Numbered from the stretch's first letter, positions 1 to 9,243 are shown. The stretch is DNA of 64,000 nucleotides from Streptomyces violaceusniger (GCA_005405945.1 BJHW01000001.1:4898001-4962000); one strand, 5' to 3'. Notes: generated by a model not told the origin, from the letters alone. Program-made: numbers and translations.

Positions 1-841
1 CGGGCCCGGTCTCAGTGGCCCCGCCGGTGGCGGCTCCGGTGCCGACACCGGTATCCGTCGCCTCGGTCTCCGTAAGCCCGCCGGAGCGCGTGGCCGCCCT
101 CGTACGCGTTCCGGCGTCCGGGCCCGGTGTTCCGGCACCGGTGCCGGTAGTACCGGCATCCGCACCCGTAGTACCGGAGTCCGTACTCGAACCCGATTCC
201 GCATCCGTTCTCGTACCCGAACCCGTACTCGTACCCGAACCCGTACCCGTCGCCGCCCCGCCGATGCGGAAGACGTAGTCGTTCGACTGCCCCACCCAGT
301 CGCCGTCGTCCGCGCGCCGCTGTACGGCGATCGCGTTGGCCGTCACCGGCCCCTCGGGCGCGTCCGCGGTGAAACGCGTGCGCACCTGGACGTCGACGGT
401 CTTGTGCGCGGGCAGGTTGAAGCCCTTGAAGTGGTCGTCGAAGACCCCGACGTTCTCGTCCTCGTCCGTGGTCTGGAAGGAGACGGTCCGCCAGGTGGCG
501 CCGCCGTCCGCGGAGGGGTCCAGGAACTCGAAGCCGATATGGCGGGGCCGCAGTTGACGGGCCTGGTCGACCAGGACGGCGATGGGGTGGACGGCGCGGC
601 AGCCGGTGTCCGTGGCGTTGCGCAGCTCGAGGTGCCAGCCGCGCCAGCCGCCGCCCGGGGCGTACTGGTCCGGTCCGCCGCGCAGATGGGCTTCGATCGG
701 GAAGTCGGAGGCGTTCCGGTCCCCGCAGGCGGCGGGCTCGGCCTCGGCGGCGTACGCCGGGACCCCGTAGAGGGCCGGGGCGAACGCGAGCGCGGCCGCC
801 GGAAGGACAGCTCGTAGGGACAGTGCGGTGGGCAAGCGCAT
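1..841 (-). CDS. Secreted Ser/Thr/Gly-rich protein, 3' end outside the window
   Basis: The reading frame starts at an ATG at 841 and runs without a stop to the left edge, so the C-terminus is missing. Residues 1-30 form a signal peptide (basic start, Leu/Ala-rich core, Ala-rich cleavage region near AYAAEAE). A globular part of about 160 residues follows, with one Cys near each end. After that comes a low-complexity linker rich in Gly, Ser, Thr, Asp and Glu (roughly 10-290). Such linkers usually precede a C-terminal wall-sorting or membrane anchor, and a class E sortase gene lies near 8.5-9.2 kb, but the anchor itself is not visible. I recognise no catalytic motif. The function is unknown; surface display is an inference. 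Confidence 0.65.
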   Translation of the reverse strand, partial: MRLPTALSLRAVLPAAALAFAPALYGVPAYAAEAEPAACGDRNASDFPIEAHLRGGPDQYAPGGGWRGWHLELRNATDTGCRAVHPIAVLVDQARQLRPRHIGFEFLDPSADGGATWRTVSFQTTDEDENVGVFDDHFKGFNLPAHKTVDVQVRTRFTADAPEGPVTANAIAVQRRADDGDWVGQSNDYVFRIGGAATGTGSGTSTGSGTRTDAESGSSTDSGTTGADAGTTGTGAGTPGPDAGTRTRAATRSGGLTETEATDTGVGTGAATGGATETGP

Positions 842-959
842 GAGTGACCTCTGCTGTGCTGCGGTTTTCCCCGAGCACTCCGCTACATTCCGCGTCCGCA
901 CGCCGACACACCGCACCGGGCCCGGATTGCCCCCGACTGGCGGTCAGGATCCCCCTCGA

Positions 960-2185
960 TCAGCCCAGTGCGAACAGCGGGGCGAGCACCAGCCGGGCGG
1001 CGCCCTCGACGACGGCCCGCTCGCCCCGTTCCACGACGTCCACGGAGACCGGGGGGCGGCTGGCGCGGGCGGAGTCCTCGGCGATCATCGTGGCCACACC
1101 GCGAACGTACGGCTCGGGGTCGGCCAGCACCATCCGGCCGCCCAGGAGCACCCGGTCGATGTCGAGGAGCCGTACGAGGTTGGTCGCGCCGATGCCGAGC
1201 AGCCGCGCCGCGTCCGTACGGTCGCCGCGCGCGACGGCGGCGAGGCACAGCGCCTCCAGACAGCCGTTGTTGCCGCAGTCGCAGGGCGGCCCGTCGAGCT
1301 GTATCACCTGGTGCCCGAACTCGCCCGCGTCGGTCCGTGCGCCCCGGTACACATCGCCGCCGAGCACCAGACCGGCGCCCAGGCCCGTGCCCAGGTGGAG
1401 GTACGCGGCCGACTCGGCGGTCCCGGCGGTCACCAGCCCGAGCGCCGCGGCGTTGGTGTCCTTGTCGAGGACGACGGGGAGGGCTAGCCGCTCGGCGAGG
1501 GCGTCGCGCAGCGGGAAGCCGTCCCACTGGGGGAAGCCGGTGACGCGGTGCAGCACGCCGGAGCCGTGGTCGAGCGGTCCGGGCGCGGCGACGCCGACGC
1601 CGAGCAGCCCGCCGCCCAGGGCGAAGCCGCTACCGGCGCCCGCCGCGACGTCGCTACCGCCGCCCGCCGCGATACCGCCACCGGCGCCCGCCGAGATACC
1701 GCTACCGCCACCCGCCGCGATATCGCCTCCCGCCGTTCCGCCCGCCACGCCGCTGGCCGCCGCGTCCGCCAGGAGCGCCCTGACCTCCGCCGTCGCCGCC
1801 GCGAGCGCCTCCTCCGCGGGGGCGCCGAAGTCGAAGGGGGCCGAGCGGGCGGCGACCGGGGTGCCCGCGAGGTCGACGAGGACCGCCGTCACCTCGTCGC
1901 GGTCGAGCTGGAGCCCGATCGCGTGGCGGGCGTCCGGGACCAGGCGGAGCGCGGTGGGCGGTTTGCCGCCGGTCGAGGCGCGCTGACCGGCCTCCGCCAG
2001 CAGCCCCTCCGCCCGCAGCCGGGCCGTGATCTTGCTGACGGCCTGGGGGTGAGGCCGGTGCGCCCGGCCAGCTCCGGCCGGCTGACGCCGTCCTCGCCCG
2101 CGTCCCGCAGCAGTCGCAGGACGAGTGCGGCGTTATGGCTGCGCAGGGCGGTCAGATTGGCTCCGGGCCCGCCCGCTCCGGACAT
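960..2185 (-). CDS. ROK-family transcriptional regulator (apparent frameshift near 2050)
   Basis: The N-terminal 75 residues are a winged helix-turn-helix (RSHNAALVLRLLRDAG...SRPELAGRTGLT), followed by a ROK sugar-kinase-like domain. The ROK zinc motif is visible as CDCGNNGCLEAL and the nucleotide-binding glycines as HLGTGLGAGLVLGG. ROK repressors bind DNA and release it on sugar binding. Between GRTGLT and the expected recognition helix (QAVSKITARLR) the frame shifts by one base in the run ACCCCCAGG near 2050, and the rest continues in the next frame. A Gly/Ala-rich insert of about 40 residues interrupts the ROK domain. An in-frame GTG at 2197 is an alternative start. The gene is divergent from the oxidoreductase at 2254 and shares an operator with it, so it probably controls that gene and itself. 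Confidence 0.8.
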
Positions 2186-2220
2186 CGTGCTGTTCACCCC
2201 TCCATTGTGGCCACCGCTTG

Positions 2221-2247
2221 CACTTTGACAACACTGTTGCCAAAGTG
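2221..2247. promoter_or_regulatory. Palindromic operator between ROK regulator and oxidoreductase
   Basis: Left arm CACTTTGACAAC (2221-2232) and right arm GTTGCCAAAGTG (2236-2247) are inverted repeats with 11 of 12 positions matching around the spacer ACT. The site lies between two divergent starts (2185/2197 and 2254) and includes a -35-like TTGACA at 2225-2230. It is the obvious candidate binding site for the adjacent ROK protein. Confidence 0.7.
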
Positions 2248-2253
2248 GCTTCC

Positions 2254-3357
2254 ATGGATGCCACCGATGACAGCAGCACCACCCGCCGAGTGGGACTGAT
2301 CGGGTACGGCCTGGCCGGATCCGTCTTCCACGCCCCCCTGATCGCGGCCACCGAGGGGCTGGTCCTCGACACCATCGTCACCTCCAGCCCGGAGCGGCAG
2401 CGGCAGGCGCGCGCCGAGTTCCCCGACGTCCGGCTCGCGGACTCCGCCGATGAGCTGTGGGCCCGGGCGGATGAGCTGGACCTGATCGTCATCGCCTCCC
2501 CGAACCGCACCCATGTCCCGCTCGCCCGCGCCGCCCTCGAGGCGGGGCTGCCGACCGTCGTGGACAAGCCGCTGGCCGCGACCGCCGCCGAGGCCGAGGA
2601 GCTGGCCGCGCTCGCCGAGGCCCGCGGGCTGCTGCTGACCGTCTTCCAGAACCGCCGCTGGGACAACGACTTCCTCACCCTCCGCACGCTGCTCGCCGAG
2701 GGCGCGCTCGGCGAGGTGCAGCGCTTCGAGTCCCGCTTCGAGCGGTGGCGGCCGCGACTCAAGGGCGGCTGGCGGGAGTCCGGCGACCCGGCCGAGGTCG
2801 GCGGGCTGCTGTACGACCTGGGCAGCCATCTGGTCGACCAGGCGCTCACCCTCTTCGGCCCGGTCGAGTCCGTCTACGCCGAGGTCGAGGTGCGCCGCCC
2901 CGGGGCGCGGACCGACGACGACACCTTCCTCGCCCTCACCCACACCGGCGGGGTCCGCTCCCATCTGTGGATGAGCGCGACCACGGCCCAGCTCGGCCCG
3001 CGCTTCCGGGTGCTGGGCAGCGAGTCGGGCTATGTGAAGTACGGCCTCGACCCGCAGGAGGCCGCCCTGCGCGAGGGCCTGCGCCCCGGCGACCCGTCCG
3101 TCGCATGGGGCGCCGAGCCGGAAGGCGACTGGGGCCGGCTGGGCGCGGGAGAGTCCCCGGCGACCGGCGGCGGCGCTCCGGTGGAGACCCTCCCGGGCGA
3201 CTACCCCGCGTACTACGCCGCCGTCGCCGCCGCCCTCCGCGACGGCACCCCGCCGCCGGTCACCGCCGCCGAGGCCGCGGCCGCCCTGCGGGTACTGGAA
3301 GCGGCCCGGGTGGCGGCCGCGGAGCGCCGTATCGTCCGGATCGAGGTCCCCGCATGA
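2254..3357 (+). CDS. Gfo/Idh/MocA-family NAD(P)-dependent oxidoreductase
   Basis: A 367-residue protein beginning MDATDDSS; the ATG at 2254 lies just after the operator, and the Rossmann motif GLIGYGLAGSVFHAP follows within 30 residues. The family Lys of the EKP motif appears as VVDKPLAATAAEAEEL, and the substrate-domain signature LYDLGSHLVDQAL is present. Members oxidise or reduce sugars, inositols or related polyols in the cytoplasm. The divergent ROK regulator points to a sugar-derived substrate (inference). Its stop overlaps the start of the UPF0303 gene (ATGA), so the two are co-transcribed. The exact substrate cannot be read from sequence. Confidence 0.88.
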   Translation: MDATDDSSTTRRVGLIGYGLAGSVFHAPLIAATEGLVLDTIVTSSPERQRQARAEFPDVRLADSADELWARADELDLIVIASPNRTHVPLARAALEAGLPTVVDKPLAATAAEAEELAALAEARGLLLTVFQNRRWDNDFLTLRTLLAEGALGEVQRFESRFERWRPRLKGGWRESGDPAEVGGLLYDLGSHLVDQALTLFGPVESVYAEVEVRRPGARTDDDTFLALTHTGGVRSHLWMSATTAQLGPRFRVLGSESGYVKYGLDPQEAALREGLRPGDPSVAWGAEPEGDWGRLGAGESPATGGGAPVETLPGDYPAYYAAVAAALRDGTPPPVTAAEAAAALRVLEAARVAAAERRIVRIEVPA

Positions 3358-3839
3358 GCGAGCACACCGACGCGACCTCCCTCGTAGCGGAGTTGGAGGA
3401 GCAGGAGCGCCGGCTGCGGCTGCCCCGCTTCGACAACGACGACGCCTGGCGCCTGGGCTGCCTCATCGCCGACCTGGCCCAGGAGCGCGGCGCCGCCGTG
3501 ACGATCGGCATCCAGCGGGCCGGTCAGCGCCTGTTCCACCGCGCCCTGCCGGGCACCTCCCCGGACAACGACGCCTGGCTGGAGCGCAAGTGCCGGGTCG
3601 TGGAGCGCTACGGGGCCAGCTCGTTCCTGGTCGGCACCCGCTTCCGCGCCAAGGGCAGCAGCTTCGAGGAGTCCTCGCGCCTCGACCCCGACCGGTACGC
3701 CGCGCACGGGGGCGCCTACCCGATCCATGTGACGGGCACGGGCGTCATCGGCGCGGTCGCGGTCTCGGGACTGCCCCAGGCCGAGGACCACGCGCTGGTG
3801 GTGGAGGCGCTGGAGCGGTTCTCGCTCACCGGGCCCTGA
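3354..3839 (+). CDS. UPF0303 / GlcG-HbpS-like heme-degrading domain protein
   Basis: A 161-residue protein translationally coupled to the upstream oxidoreductase (4-nt overlap). The sequence shows the UPF0303 fold: a charged N-terminal helix, the segment GAAVTIGIQRAGQRLFHRALPGTSPDNDAWLERK, and a C-terminal GGAYPIHVTGTGVIGAVAVSGLPQAEDH. That last segment is the conserved core shared with GlcG and the Streptomyces heme-binding protein HbpS. There is no signal peptide, so unlike HbpS it should be cytoplasmic. UPF0303 genes often sit beside Gfo/Idh/MocA dehydrogenases, as here, but their biochemical role is not established. Confidence 0.85.
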   Translation: MSEHTDATSLVAELEEQERRLRLPRFDNDDAWRLGCLIADLAQERGAAVTIGIQRAGQRLFHRALPGTSPDNDAWLERKCRVVERYGASSFLVGTRFRAKGSSFEESSRLDPDRYAAHGGAYPIHVTGTGVIGAVAVSGLPQAEDHALVVEALERFSLTGP

Positions 3840-3865
3840 CGCTACGTGTCCGTCAGGTCCCGACG

Positions 3866-5432
3866 CTATGTGTCCACCGGGCCCTGACGGACGGACTCCG
3901 CCCGGGCCCGGGTCCGACGGCGTACGGCGTACAGCACTCCCAGAGCGAGCACGAGGGCACCGCCCGTCCCCCCGTACAGCCAAGGCAGCGTTTCCGGCTC
4001 GGCGGTGGCGGCGGTGGCCTCCAGGGCCACCGGGGCGCTGTCGTTCGCCGGGCGCGGGTCGTGTGGCGGGAAGTCGGGGTTGGGGACGGCCTCGACCCGG
4101 CCCCGCGCACCGTGGACCTTCTCGTCGATGTGCAGGCGGAAGCCCATCCCCGCGCCCGCCCCGGCCCCGACGCCGCTCCCTCCGCCGACTCGGGGCACAT
4201 GGCCACCGTCCCCCCGTGCCGGATGGTGCACAGCGGCTGTCCGTCGTCCTCCGGCCCGCCCACGATGCGCGTCCCCCGGGGCGCCGTGAACCGCACGGAC
4301 CAGGCGCTCTGATCCCAGTACGACAGGTCCAGGTCTGCCTTTCCCCGCGCCCGCACGCCGACCCGGACGGGCACCGTCTCGCCGACCCTGCCCGGGCGGG
4401 CCGCGCGACCGCGTCCAGGTCCACCTGCCGGTCGAGCCCCACCGTGGCCTCGCTGAGGGATTCCCTGAACCGACCGCGGTCCGCCGACGCGTCCGTCAGC
4501 CCGAGCGGCCGGCCCTTGCCCGCCGTGCCGGGGTACGGCTCCTCGTCGGGGTCGTACGCGGGGTCGTCGGGGCTGCCGAGGGCGTAGACGGTGATGGAGA
4601 GGTGGCTGTACAACCGCCGCTTCGACGCGGTGACTCCGAGGGGCCCGTCCGTGACCGCCGACTGACCCGGCTTCAGCGAGCACCCGAAGACACACCGCAG
4701 TTCGGGATCGAGGTCGGTGCCCTCCTTACGGCAGTTGCGGTACCTCGGAGTGATCCTCTGGTCCCCGCCCGCGCCGACCGCGATGCCGAAGCCGTTGCGC
4801 GCGGGGATCCCGCCCTCGTTCCGCACGGCCACCCGGAGCGGCAGCGGAGCGCCGGGCCGCAGGCGCTTCAGGCTGCCCCGCTCGCCCACGGTGAGCTTCG
4901 GCACCCCGACGATCACCGCGGTACTCCCCGCGGCCGCCGAACCGTCCTGGGACGCGCGCACGGTGACCCGGGCGTGGTCGCCGCGCGTGCTCCCCTCCGC
5001 CGGGCGCAGCCGGAAGGGACGTACGGTGCTCGGCTGCCCGCCGTTCCAGACGCGGTACGAACAGGTCACCCGGGCGCCCTCGCGGCGGCAGGAATCGCTC
5101 AGCCGGCCGACCGTGGCGACCCCGGCCAGCCGTGAGGTGTCGATGACCACCGTGACCCGCCCCGCCCGCTTCGGCACGACGGAGAACGCCAGGTCCATCG
5201 ACCGTTCGTCGTTGCCCGGCTCCGGAACATAGGTGTCGGCGGGCAGATCCTCGACGCGCACCTGCCCCGAGTGGTCGTCCGCCCGCGCGGACGGCACAGC
5301 CGCCGTGACCGCGGTGGCCCCCGCCACCGCCAGAATGAGCGCGGCACGCGCGGCAGCTCTCGCCGCGCCCTTCACCACGCCTGCCGCGTTCGCCACGCCT
5401 GCCGCGAAGGAGACAGCCCCCGTGTCCACCAC
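3866..5432 (-). CDS. Secreted, C-terminally membrane-anchored surface protein (two apparent frameshifts)
   Basis: The protein starts with a long hydrophobic signal (RAALILAVAGATAVTAAVPSARA). Ig/DUF11-like beta-sheet domains follow, with conserved Cys (DSCRREGARVTCSYRVW; CRKEGTDLDPELRCVFGCSL). It ends with a transmembrane helix (LPWLYGGTGGALVLALGVLYAV) and Arg-rich tail. The reading frame shifts near 4400 and near 4170; the three frames join into one coherent protein if one base is restored at each site. The start is one of several GTG codons between 5432 and 5456. No enzymatic motif is visible, and a cell-surface role is likely. A 15-bp tandem repeat lies just upstream. Confidence 0.65.
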
Positions 5433-5514
5433 TGCTTCACACCCCACCGTGATCAAGAATCCGGGGAAAGACGTTCGCCGTGAGCATGTGGTTCCAGCAT
5501 CGGACGGGCCCGTT

Positions 5515-5587
5515 CAGACGCCCGAGAATCAGACGCCCGAGAATCAGACGCCCGAAAATCAGACGCCGGAGAATCAGACCCCGAGAA
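5515..5587. repeat. 15-bp tandem repeat, about 4.5 units
   Basis: Units of the form CCCGAGAATCAGACG occupy 5521-5535, 5536-5550, 5551-5565 (one change) and 5566-5580 (two changes), with partial units at both ends. The array lies in the gap between the surface-protein start and the end of the FAH gene. A 15-bp period would keep a reading frame, but I see no gene here. Confidence 0.85.
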
Positions 5588-5637
5588 GGCGGGCCACCCG
5601 GGCAAGTGAGCCCGAGTGGCCCCGGGGCCGTCGATGG

Positions 5638-6504
5638 TCAGGCGTCCTTGAACTCCTGGCGCTGGCGGCCCAGCCCGTCGATCTCGAGCTCGACGACATC
5701 GCCGGCGCGGAGGTACGGCTTGGGCTCGGGGCGGCCCATGGCCACGCCCGCCGGTGTGCCGGTGTTGATGACATCGCCGGGGTAGAGGGTCATGAACTGG
5801 CTGAGGTAGCGGACCACGTGGGCCACGCCGAAGATCTGGTCCGCCGTGCTGCCGTCCTGCTGGAGCTCGCCGTTGACCCAGAGGCGCAGGCCCAGGGCCT
5901 GCGGGTCGGGGACCTCGTCCGCGGTCACCAGCCAGGGGCCCAGGGGGTTGAACGTCTCGCAGTTCTTGCCCTTGTCCCACTGGCCGCCGCGTTCGATCTG
6001 GAAGGCGCGCTCGGAGACGTCGTGGGCCACCGCGTAGCCCGCGACCGCGGCGAGGGCGGCCTCGTCGGAGTCGAGGTAGCGGGCGGTGCGGCCGATGACG
6101 ATGGCGAGCTCGACCTCCCAGTCGGTCTTCACGCTGCCGCGCGGGACGAGGACCGTGTCCTCGGGGCCGACGACCGTGTCCGGGGCCTTCATGAAGATGA
6201 TGGGCTCTTCCGGGATGCTGGCGCCGGTCTCGGTGGCGTGGTCGTGGTAGTTCAGCCCGATGCACACGATCTTGCCGATACGGCCGAGGGGCGGGCCGAT
6301 CCGCACCCCGCCGTCCTCGATCGCGGGCAGCGCGTCGTCCCCCTCGGCGGCCGCCGCCGCGCGCACCCGCGCGAGGGCGGCCTCATCGGCGAGGAGGGCG
6401 CCGTCGATGTCCGGGACCAGGGCGGACAGATCGCGCAGGGTGCCATTCTGATCGAGCAGCGCGGGGCGTTCCGCGCCCGCCGGTCCGACTCGCAGCAGTT
6501 TCAT
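5638..6504 (-). CDS. Fumarylacetoacetate hydrolase family protein
   Basis: A 288-residue protein with the FAH C-terminal domain from about residue 75 on. Metal-binding and catalytic signatures are visible: IGLNYHDHATE, EEPIIFMKAPDTVVGP, the acidic metal ligands in DWEVELAIVIG and the closing VINTGTPAGVAMG. Family members hydrolyse C-C bonds of diketo acids or decarboxylate or isomerise catechol-pathway intermediates, using Mg2+ or Mn2+ in the cytoplasm. The length (about 285) and the N-terminal domain (MKLLRVGPAGAERPALL) match the common bacterial 2-hydroxyhepta-2,4-diene-1,7-dioate isomerase/ureidoglycolate-lyase-like group. The neighbours give no pathway, so the substrate is open. Confidence 0.9.
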   Translation of the reverse strand: MKLLRVGPAGAERPALLDQNGTLRDLSALVPDIDGALLADEAALARVRAAAAAEGDDALPAIEDGGVRIGPPLGRIGKIVCIGLNYHDHATETGASIPEEPIIFMKAPDTVVGPEDTVLVPRGSVKTDWEVELAIVIGRTARYLDSDEAALAAVAGYAVAHDVSERAFQIERGGQWDKGKNCETFNPLGPWLVTADEVPDPQALGLRLWVNGELQQDGSTADQIFGVAHVVRYLSQFMTLYPGDVINTGTPAGVAMGRPEPKPYLRAGDVVELEIDGLGRQRQEFKDA

Positions 6505-6642
6505 CCCAAGACTCCCGAGGTCACAGGCCGGTGCGAGGCGCCTACCGGCCGATTGATCCTCCCTTCAGGGGCGTCCAGCCCGCAAGACCTCGTTCACGGA
6601 CTGGGACATCGGTCTCAAGGGTGACCGCGGCGGGGGTCGCCG

Positions 6643-7302
6643 TCAGCGGTGCAGCAGGGCCCGCTCCATCGCCGTCCAGGTCGTGCTGGTGGCCAGGTAG
6701 AGCGCCGCCGCGAGCGGGACCACGGCGGCGGTGACGAGGGTCCCGAACGACAGCAGCGGCAGCGCCCGGGCCACTCCGGGCGCCCCGGGGACGGTCGCCT
6801 TACGGGCGCGGAGATACGTCCAGGTGGCCACGGCCGCGATCAGCGCGAAGAGCCCCAGGTACACCAGGCCCGGCCCGCCACTGAGCACCCCGCCCCAGTG
6901 CTGGCCGAGCGGGGCCCCGGCCAGCGTGTGGTCGAGGAGGTCTCCGGCGCCACTGCCGGTGGAGAACACGTGGTACATCACGAAGAAGACCGGGAGCTGG
7001 GCGAGGGCCGGCAGACAGCCCGCCAGCGGTGACGCGCCCTCCTTCGTCTGGAGCTCCGCCACGGCACGCCGCATCCGCTCCGGGTCGTCCCGGTGGATGC
7101 GGCTCAGTTCGGTGATCTTCGGCGCGAGCGCGGCCCGCGCTTTCTCGCCGCGCACCGCGGCCCGGGCGAGGGGGTGCAGCGCGGCGCGGACGCACAGCGT
7201 GAACAGAACGATGGCGGCCGCCGCCGCGGACGGCCCGAAGAGCGGATCGAGGCCGTCCGCCATCGTGGTCAACAGGGAGCCGAGGGAAGAGAAAAGGGAC
7301 AT
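6643..7302 (-). CDS. YidC/Oxa1-family membrane protein insertase (short paralogue)
   Basis: A 219-residue polytopic protein starting MSLFSSLGSLLTTMADGLDPL. It has five hydrophobic segments and the family's conserved cytoplasmic region with Arg in TM1 (AIVLFTLCVRAALHPLARAAVRGEKARA...ELQTKEGASPLAGCLPALAQLPVFFVMYHVF). The central Arg lines the hydrophilic groove used to insert tail segments into the membrane. It lacks the large periplasmic domain of E. coli YidC, as usual in Gram-positives. The housekeeping Streptomyces YidC is normally near rnpA/jag, so this is probably the secondary copy. The DUF6412 gene directly upstream is probably in the same unit. Confidence 0.88.
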   Translation of the reverse strand: MSLFSSLGSLLTTMADGLDPLFGPSAAAAAIVLFTLCVRAALHPLARAAVRGEKARAALAPKITELSRIHRDDPERMRRAVAELQTKEGASPLAGCLPALAQLPVFFVMYHVFSTGSGAGDLLDHTLAGAPLGQHWGGVLSGGPGLVYLGLFALIAAVATWTYLRARKATVPGAPGVARALPLLSFGTLVTAAVVPLAAALYLATSTTWTAMERALLHR

Positions 7303-7391
7303 GGGAGCCCTCCGCGGGTCTCGTCGTGCCGGAGTGAGGAAGACATCGGCGTGACGAGCCGCGTGGCGCGGCGGTACGGATCCTGGACCTT

Positions 7392-7446
7392 CCGGGGCTC
7401 CGCCCCGGACCCCGCTCCTCAGACTCCCCCAGCTACCGCTGGGAGG
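7392..7446. terminator. Two GC-rich hairpins between YidC-like and DUF6412 genes
   Basis: The first hairpin is CCGGGGC-tcc-GCCCCGG (7392-7408); the second is CCCAGC-tacc-GCTGGG (7428-7443). Both belong to the hairpin vocabulary repeated elsewhere in this window. They lie downstream of the DUF6412 gene and upstream of the insertase start. Confidence 0.5.
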
Positions 7447-7493
7447 TGCCCCTGGAGGGGCTGAAGGTAGGCCGTACAGCGATATGGGTGCGC

Positions 7494-7820
7494 CTACGCG
7501 GCCGTCGGCAGGCGACGGCCCGGCGCTCGGGGCCTCGTGCGTCCGGCGGCATCGGGATCCCGCTGCGGCAGGAACGCCGTACGGTGCTCCCGGTCCCGTA
7601 TCGCGGTGCGGATCCGCCCGGCGGGGATGGGTATCCGGCCGCGGGAGGCGAGGACCGCACAAAGGGTCAGCGCGGTGGCGACGGCGGTCGTGGCCGCGAT
7701 GGTGGCGGCGAGGGCGACGGCGCTGACCACCCCGCTCTGCGCCAGCAGAACCCCGGTCAGCAGGAACAGGCAGACGCCCAGATGCGTCCGCAGCGCTTCG
7801 AGCCGTCGCGACACCGTCAC
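7494..7820 (-). CDS. DUF6412-type small membrane protein
   Basis: A 108-residue protein from a GTG at 7820 that has a good ribosome site (GAGGGGGAC) 1-8 bases upstream. Two hydrophobic helices are visible (HLGVCLFLLTGVLLAQSG and ALAATIAATTAVATALTLCAVLA), followed by an Arg/Pro-rich cytoplasmic tail. Small proteins of this type lie next to the accessory yidC-like gene in Streptomyces genomes, and the family name is from memory. The position suggests a membrane-biogenesis role with the insertase; no function is established. Confidence 0.7.
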   Translation of the reverse strand: MTVSRRLEALRTHLGVCLFLLTGVLLAQSGVVSAVALAATIAATTAVATALTLCAVLASRGRIPIPAGRIRTAIRDREHRTAFLPQRDPDAAGRTRPRAPGRRLPTAA

Positions 7821-7896
7821 GTCCCCCTCTCCCGGCCGGTCTCCCCTCCTGGCTCCGCCAGTCTAAGCAAACCGGCAGCAGTCGGCCGCGGCCCGG

Positions 7897-8036
7897 CGCC
7901 CCGGAGGGGCGCGGGGCGGTGTCGATGTGCGGCTCCGCCGCGGCGGTGTCGATATGCGGCTCCGCCGCGTGGGCGACCGGCCGCGACGGCGCCGCAGACG
8001 ATCGACGGCAGGGCAGGGCACTTCCAGCGGATCGCC
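7897..8036. repeat. Dispersed intergenic repeat, copy A
   Basis: The segment starts with a GGCGCCCC-ggag-GGGGCGC hairpin, followed by GTCGATGTGCGGCTCCGCCG (this module is duplicated here) and the diagnostic end GACGATCGACGGCAGGGCAG then GGCACTTCC. The same order of modules recurs at 18652-18767 and 36060-36176. Each copy lies in a gap between genes. Confidence 0.85.
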
Positions 8037-8074
8037 TACGGGGTGTCCGGCGGACCACGCGGCGGAGCGCCTGC

Positions 8075-8424
8075 TTTCCCCTCCCCGCCCCTTCCCGATA
8101 CCAGGGGCTCCGCCCCTGGACCCCGGGACCCAGGGCGGAGCCCCGCCACACGGCGGAGCCGCATAACGATGCCGCGCAAAGGGGCGCACCCCCGGCCCGG
8201 GGTCTGGGGCTCAACCCCGACCCGGGGTCTGGGGCGGAGCCCCGGTGACGGGGCCTGGGGCCCAGCCCCGACCCGGGGCCCGGGGCCACAACCCCGACCC
8301 GAGGCCCGGGACGCAGCCCCCGCCCGGGGCCTGGGGCTCAACCCCGACCCGGGGTCTGGGGCGGAGCCCCGGTGACGGGGTCTGGGGCGGAGCCCCAGTT
8401 TCGGGAAGGGGCGGGGAGGGGAAA
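8075..8424. repeat. 23-bp perfect inverted repeat flanking a GC-rich tandem array
   Basis: TTTCCCCTCCCCGCCCC plus TTCCCG (8075-8097) is repeated in exact inverted orientation at 8402-8424. Between the arms (8190-8400) is an array of roughly 28-bp units built from GACCCGGGGTCTGGGG and GGAGCCCCGG. A 53-bp stretch at 8201-8253 recurs at 8328-8380 with one difference. No gene is supported in 7821-8461; the stretch is all repeat and hairpin DNA. Confidence 0.85.
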
Positions 8425-8461
8425 AGCCCGCCGCAGGCGTCACGGTCCGTCGGGCGCCCCC

Positions 8462-9243
8462 CTAGCGGCCCCCGCCGACATCCCGTGGGGCCGCGGCCTT
8501 CAGCCGGGCCCACACCACCAGGCGGTAGCGGGAGGTGAATTCGGGGGTGCAGGTCGTCAGCGTGAGGTAGTAGCCCGGCTCGGTGTAGCGGTAGCGGGGG
8601 TGGACGGAGCTGTACGGCACCCGCGCGATCACCGTTCCGTCGGCGGGCGAGGTGCGCGGCAGGGTGCGCTCGATCACGTACGTATAGCGGGCGTCGGCGG
8701 TGTCGATGCGCACCGTGTCGCCCGGGCGCACCTCGTCCAGCTGCCGGAAGGGCTCGCCGTGGGTGTTGCGGTGGCCCGCGAGGGCGACGTTGCCCGCCTG
8801 GCCCGGCTGGGCGGTGCGCGGATAGTGGCCCACATAGCCCTTGTTGAGCACCGCCGCGCGGCTGATGCCCTCGGCGATGGGCACCGTAAGGCCGATACGC
8901 GGGATCCGGAGCACCGCGTACGCCTGGTCCCGGCGCGGCCCTTGCCCCCCGGCGCCGCTCCCGGCCGACCGGTCACGATCGCGGTCACGGCCGCGGCCGT
9001 CCCCTGAGCGGAGTCGGAGGATCCCGTCGCCCCCGGTGTCGGCGTCGCGGAGTCCGACGCCCCGTCCTGCCACCGCCGCTCCAGCACCGACACCTCGTGC
9101 CGTGCGTCCGCCCTCGCCTGACGATTGGTCCACCACAGCTGGTGGACGACGAAGAGCAGCACCACGACCCCGAGGGTGACGGCGAGCTCACCGGCCGTCC
9201 ACAGCCCCCGGGCGAGCACGGCACGCCCTCCACGACGTCGCAC
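8462..9243 (-). CDS. Class E sortase (apparent frameshift near 8955)
   Basis: The N-terminus holds one transmembrane helix (LAVTLGVVVLLFVVHQLWW) after a basic stretch, with the GTG at 9243 as start. The catalytic domain shows the sortase His (VALAGHRNTHGEPF) and the Cys-Arg pair (LTLTTCTPEFTSRYRLVVWA). TLTTC with Tyr in the following segment is typical of class E, which attaches LAXTG-type proteins to peptidoglycan outside the membrane. The frame changes in a run of six G near 8950; restoring one G joins GAAPGG to QGPRRDQAYAVLRIP. Possible substrates are the secreted proteins encoded nearby. Confidence 0.87.

Noticed and set aside
5515..5587. CRISPR-like array
   Set aside because: Units are contiguous 15-mers without spacers, and no cas genes are in the window.
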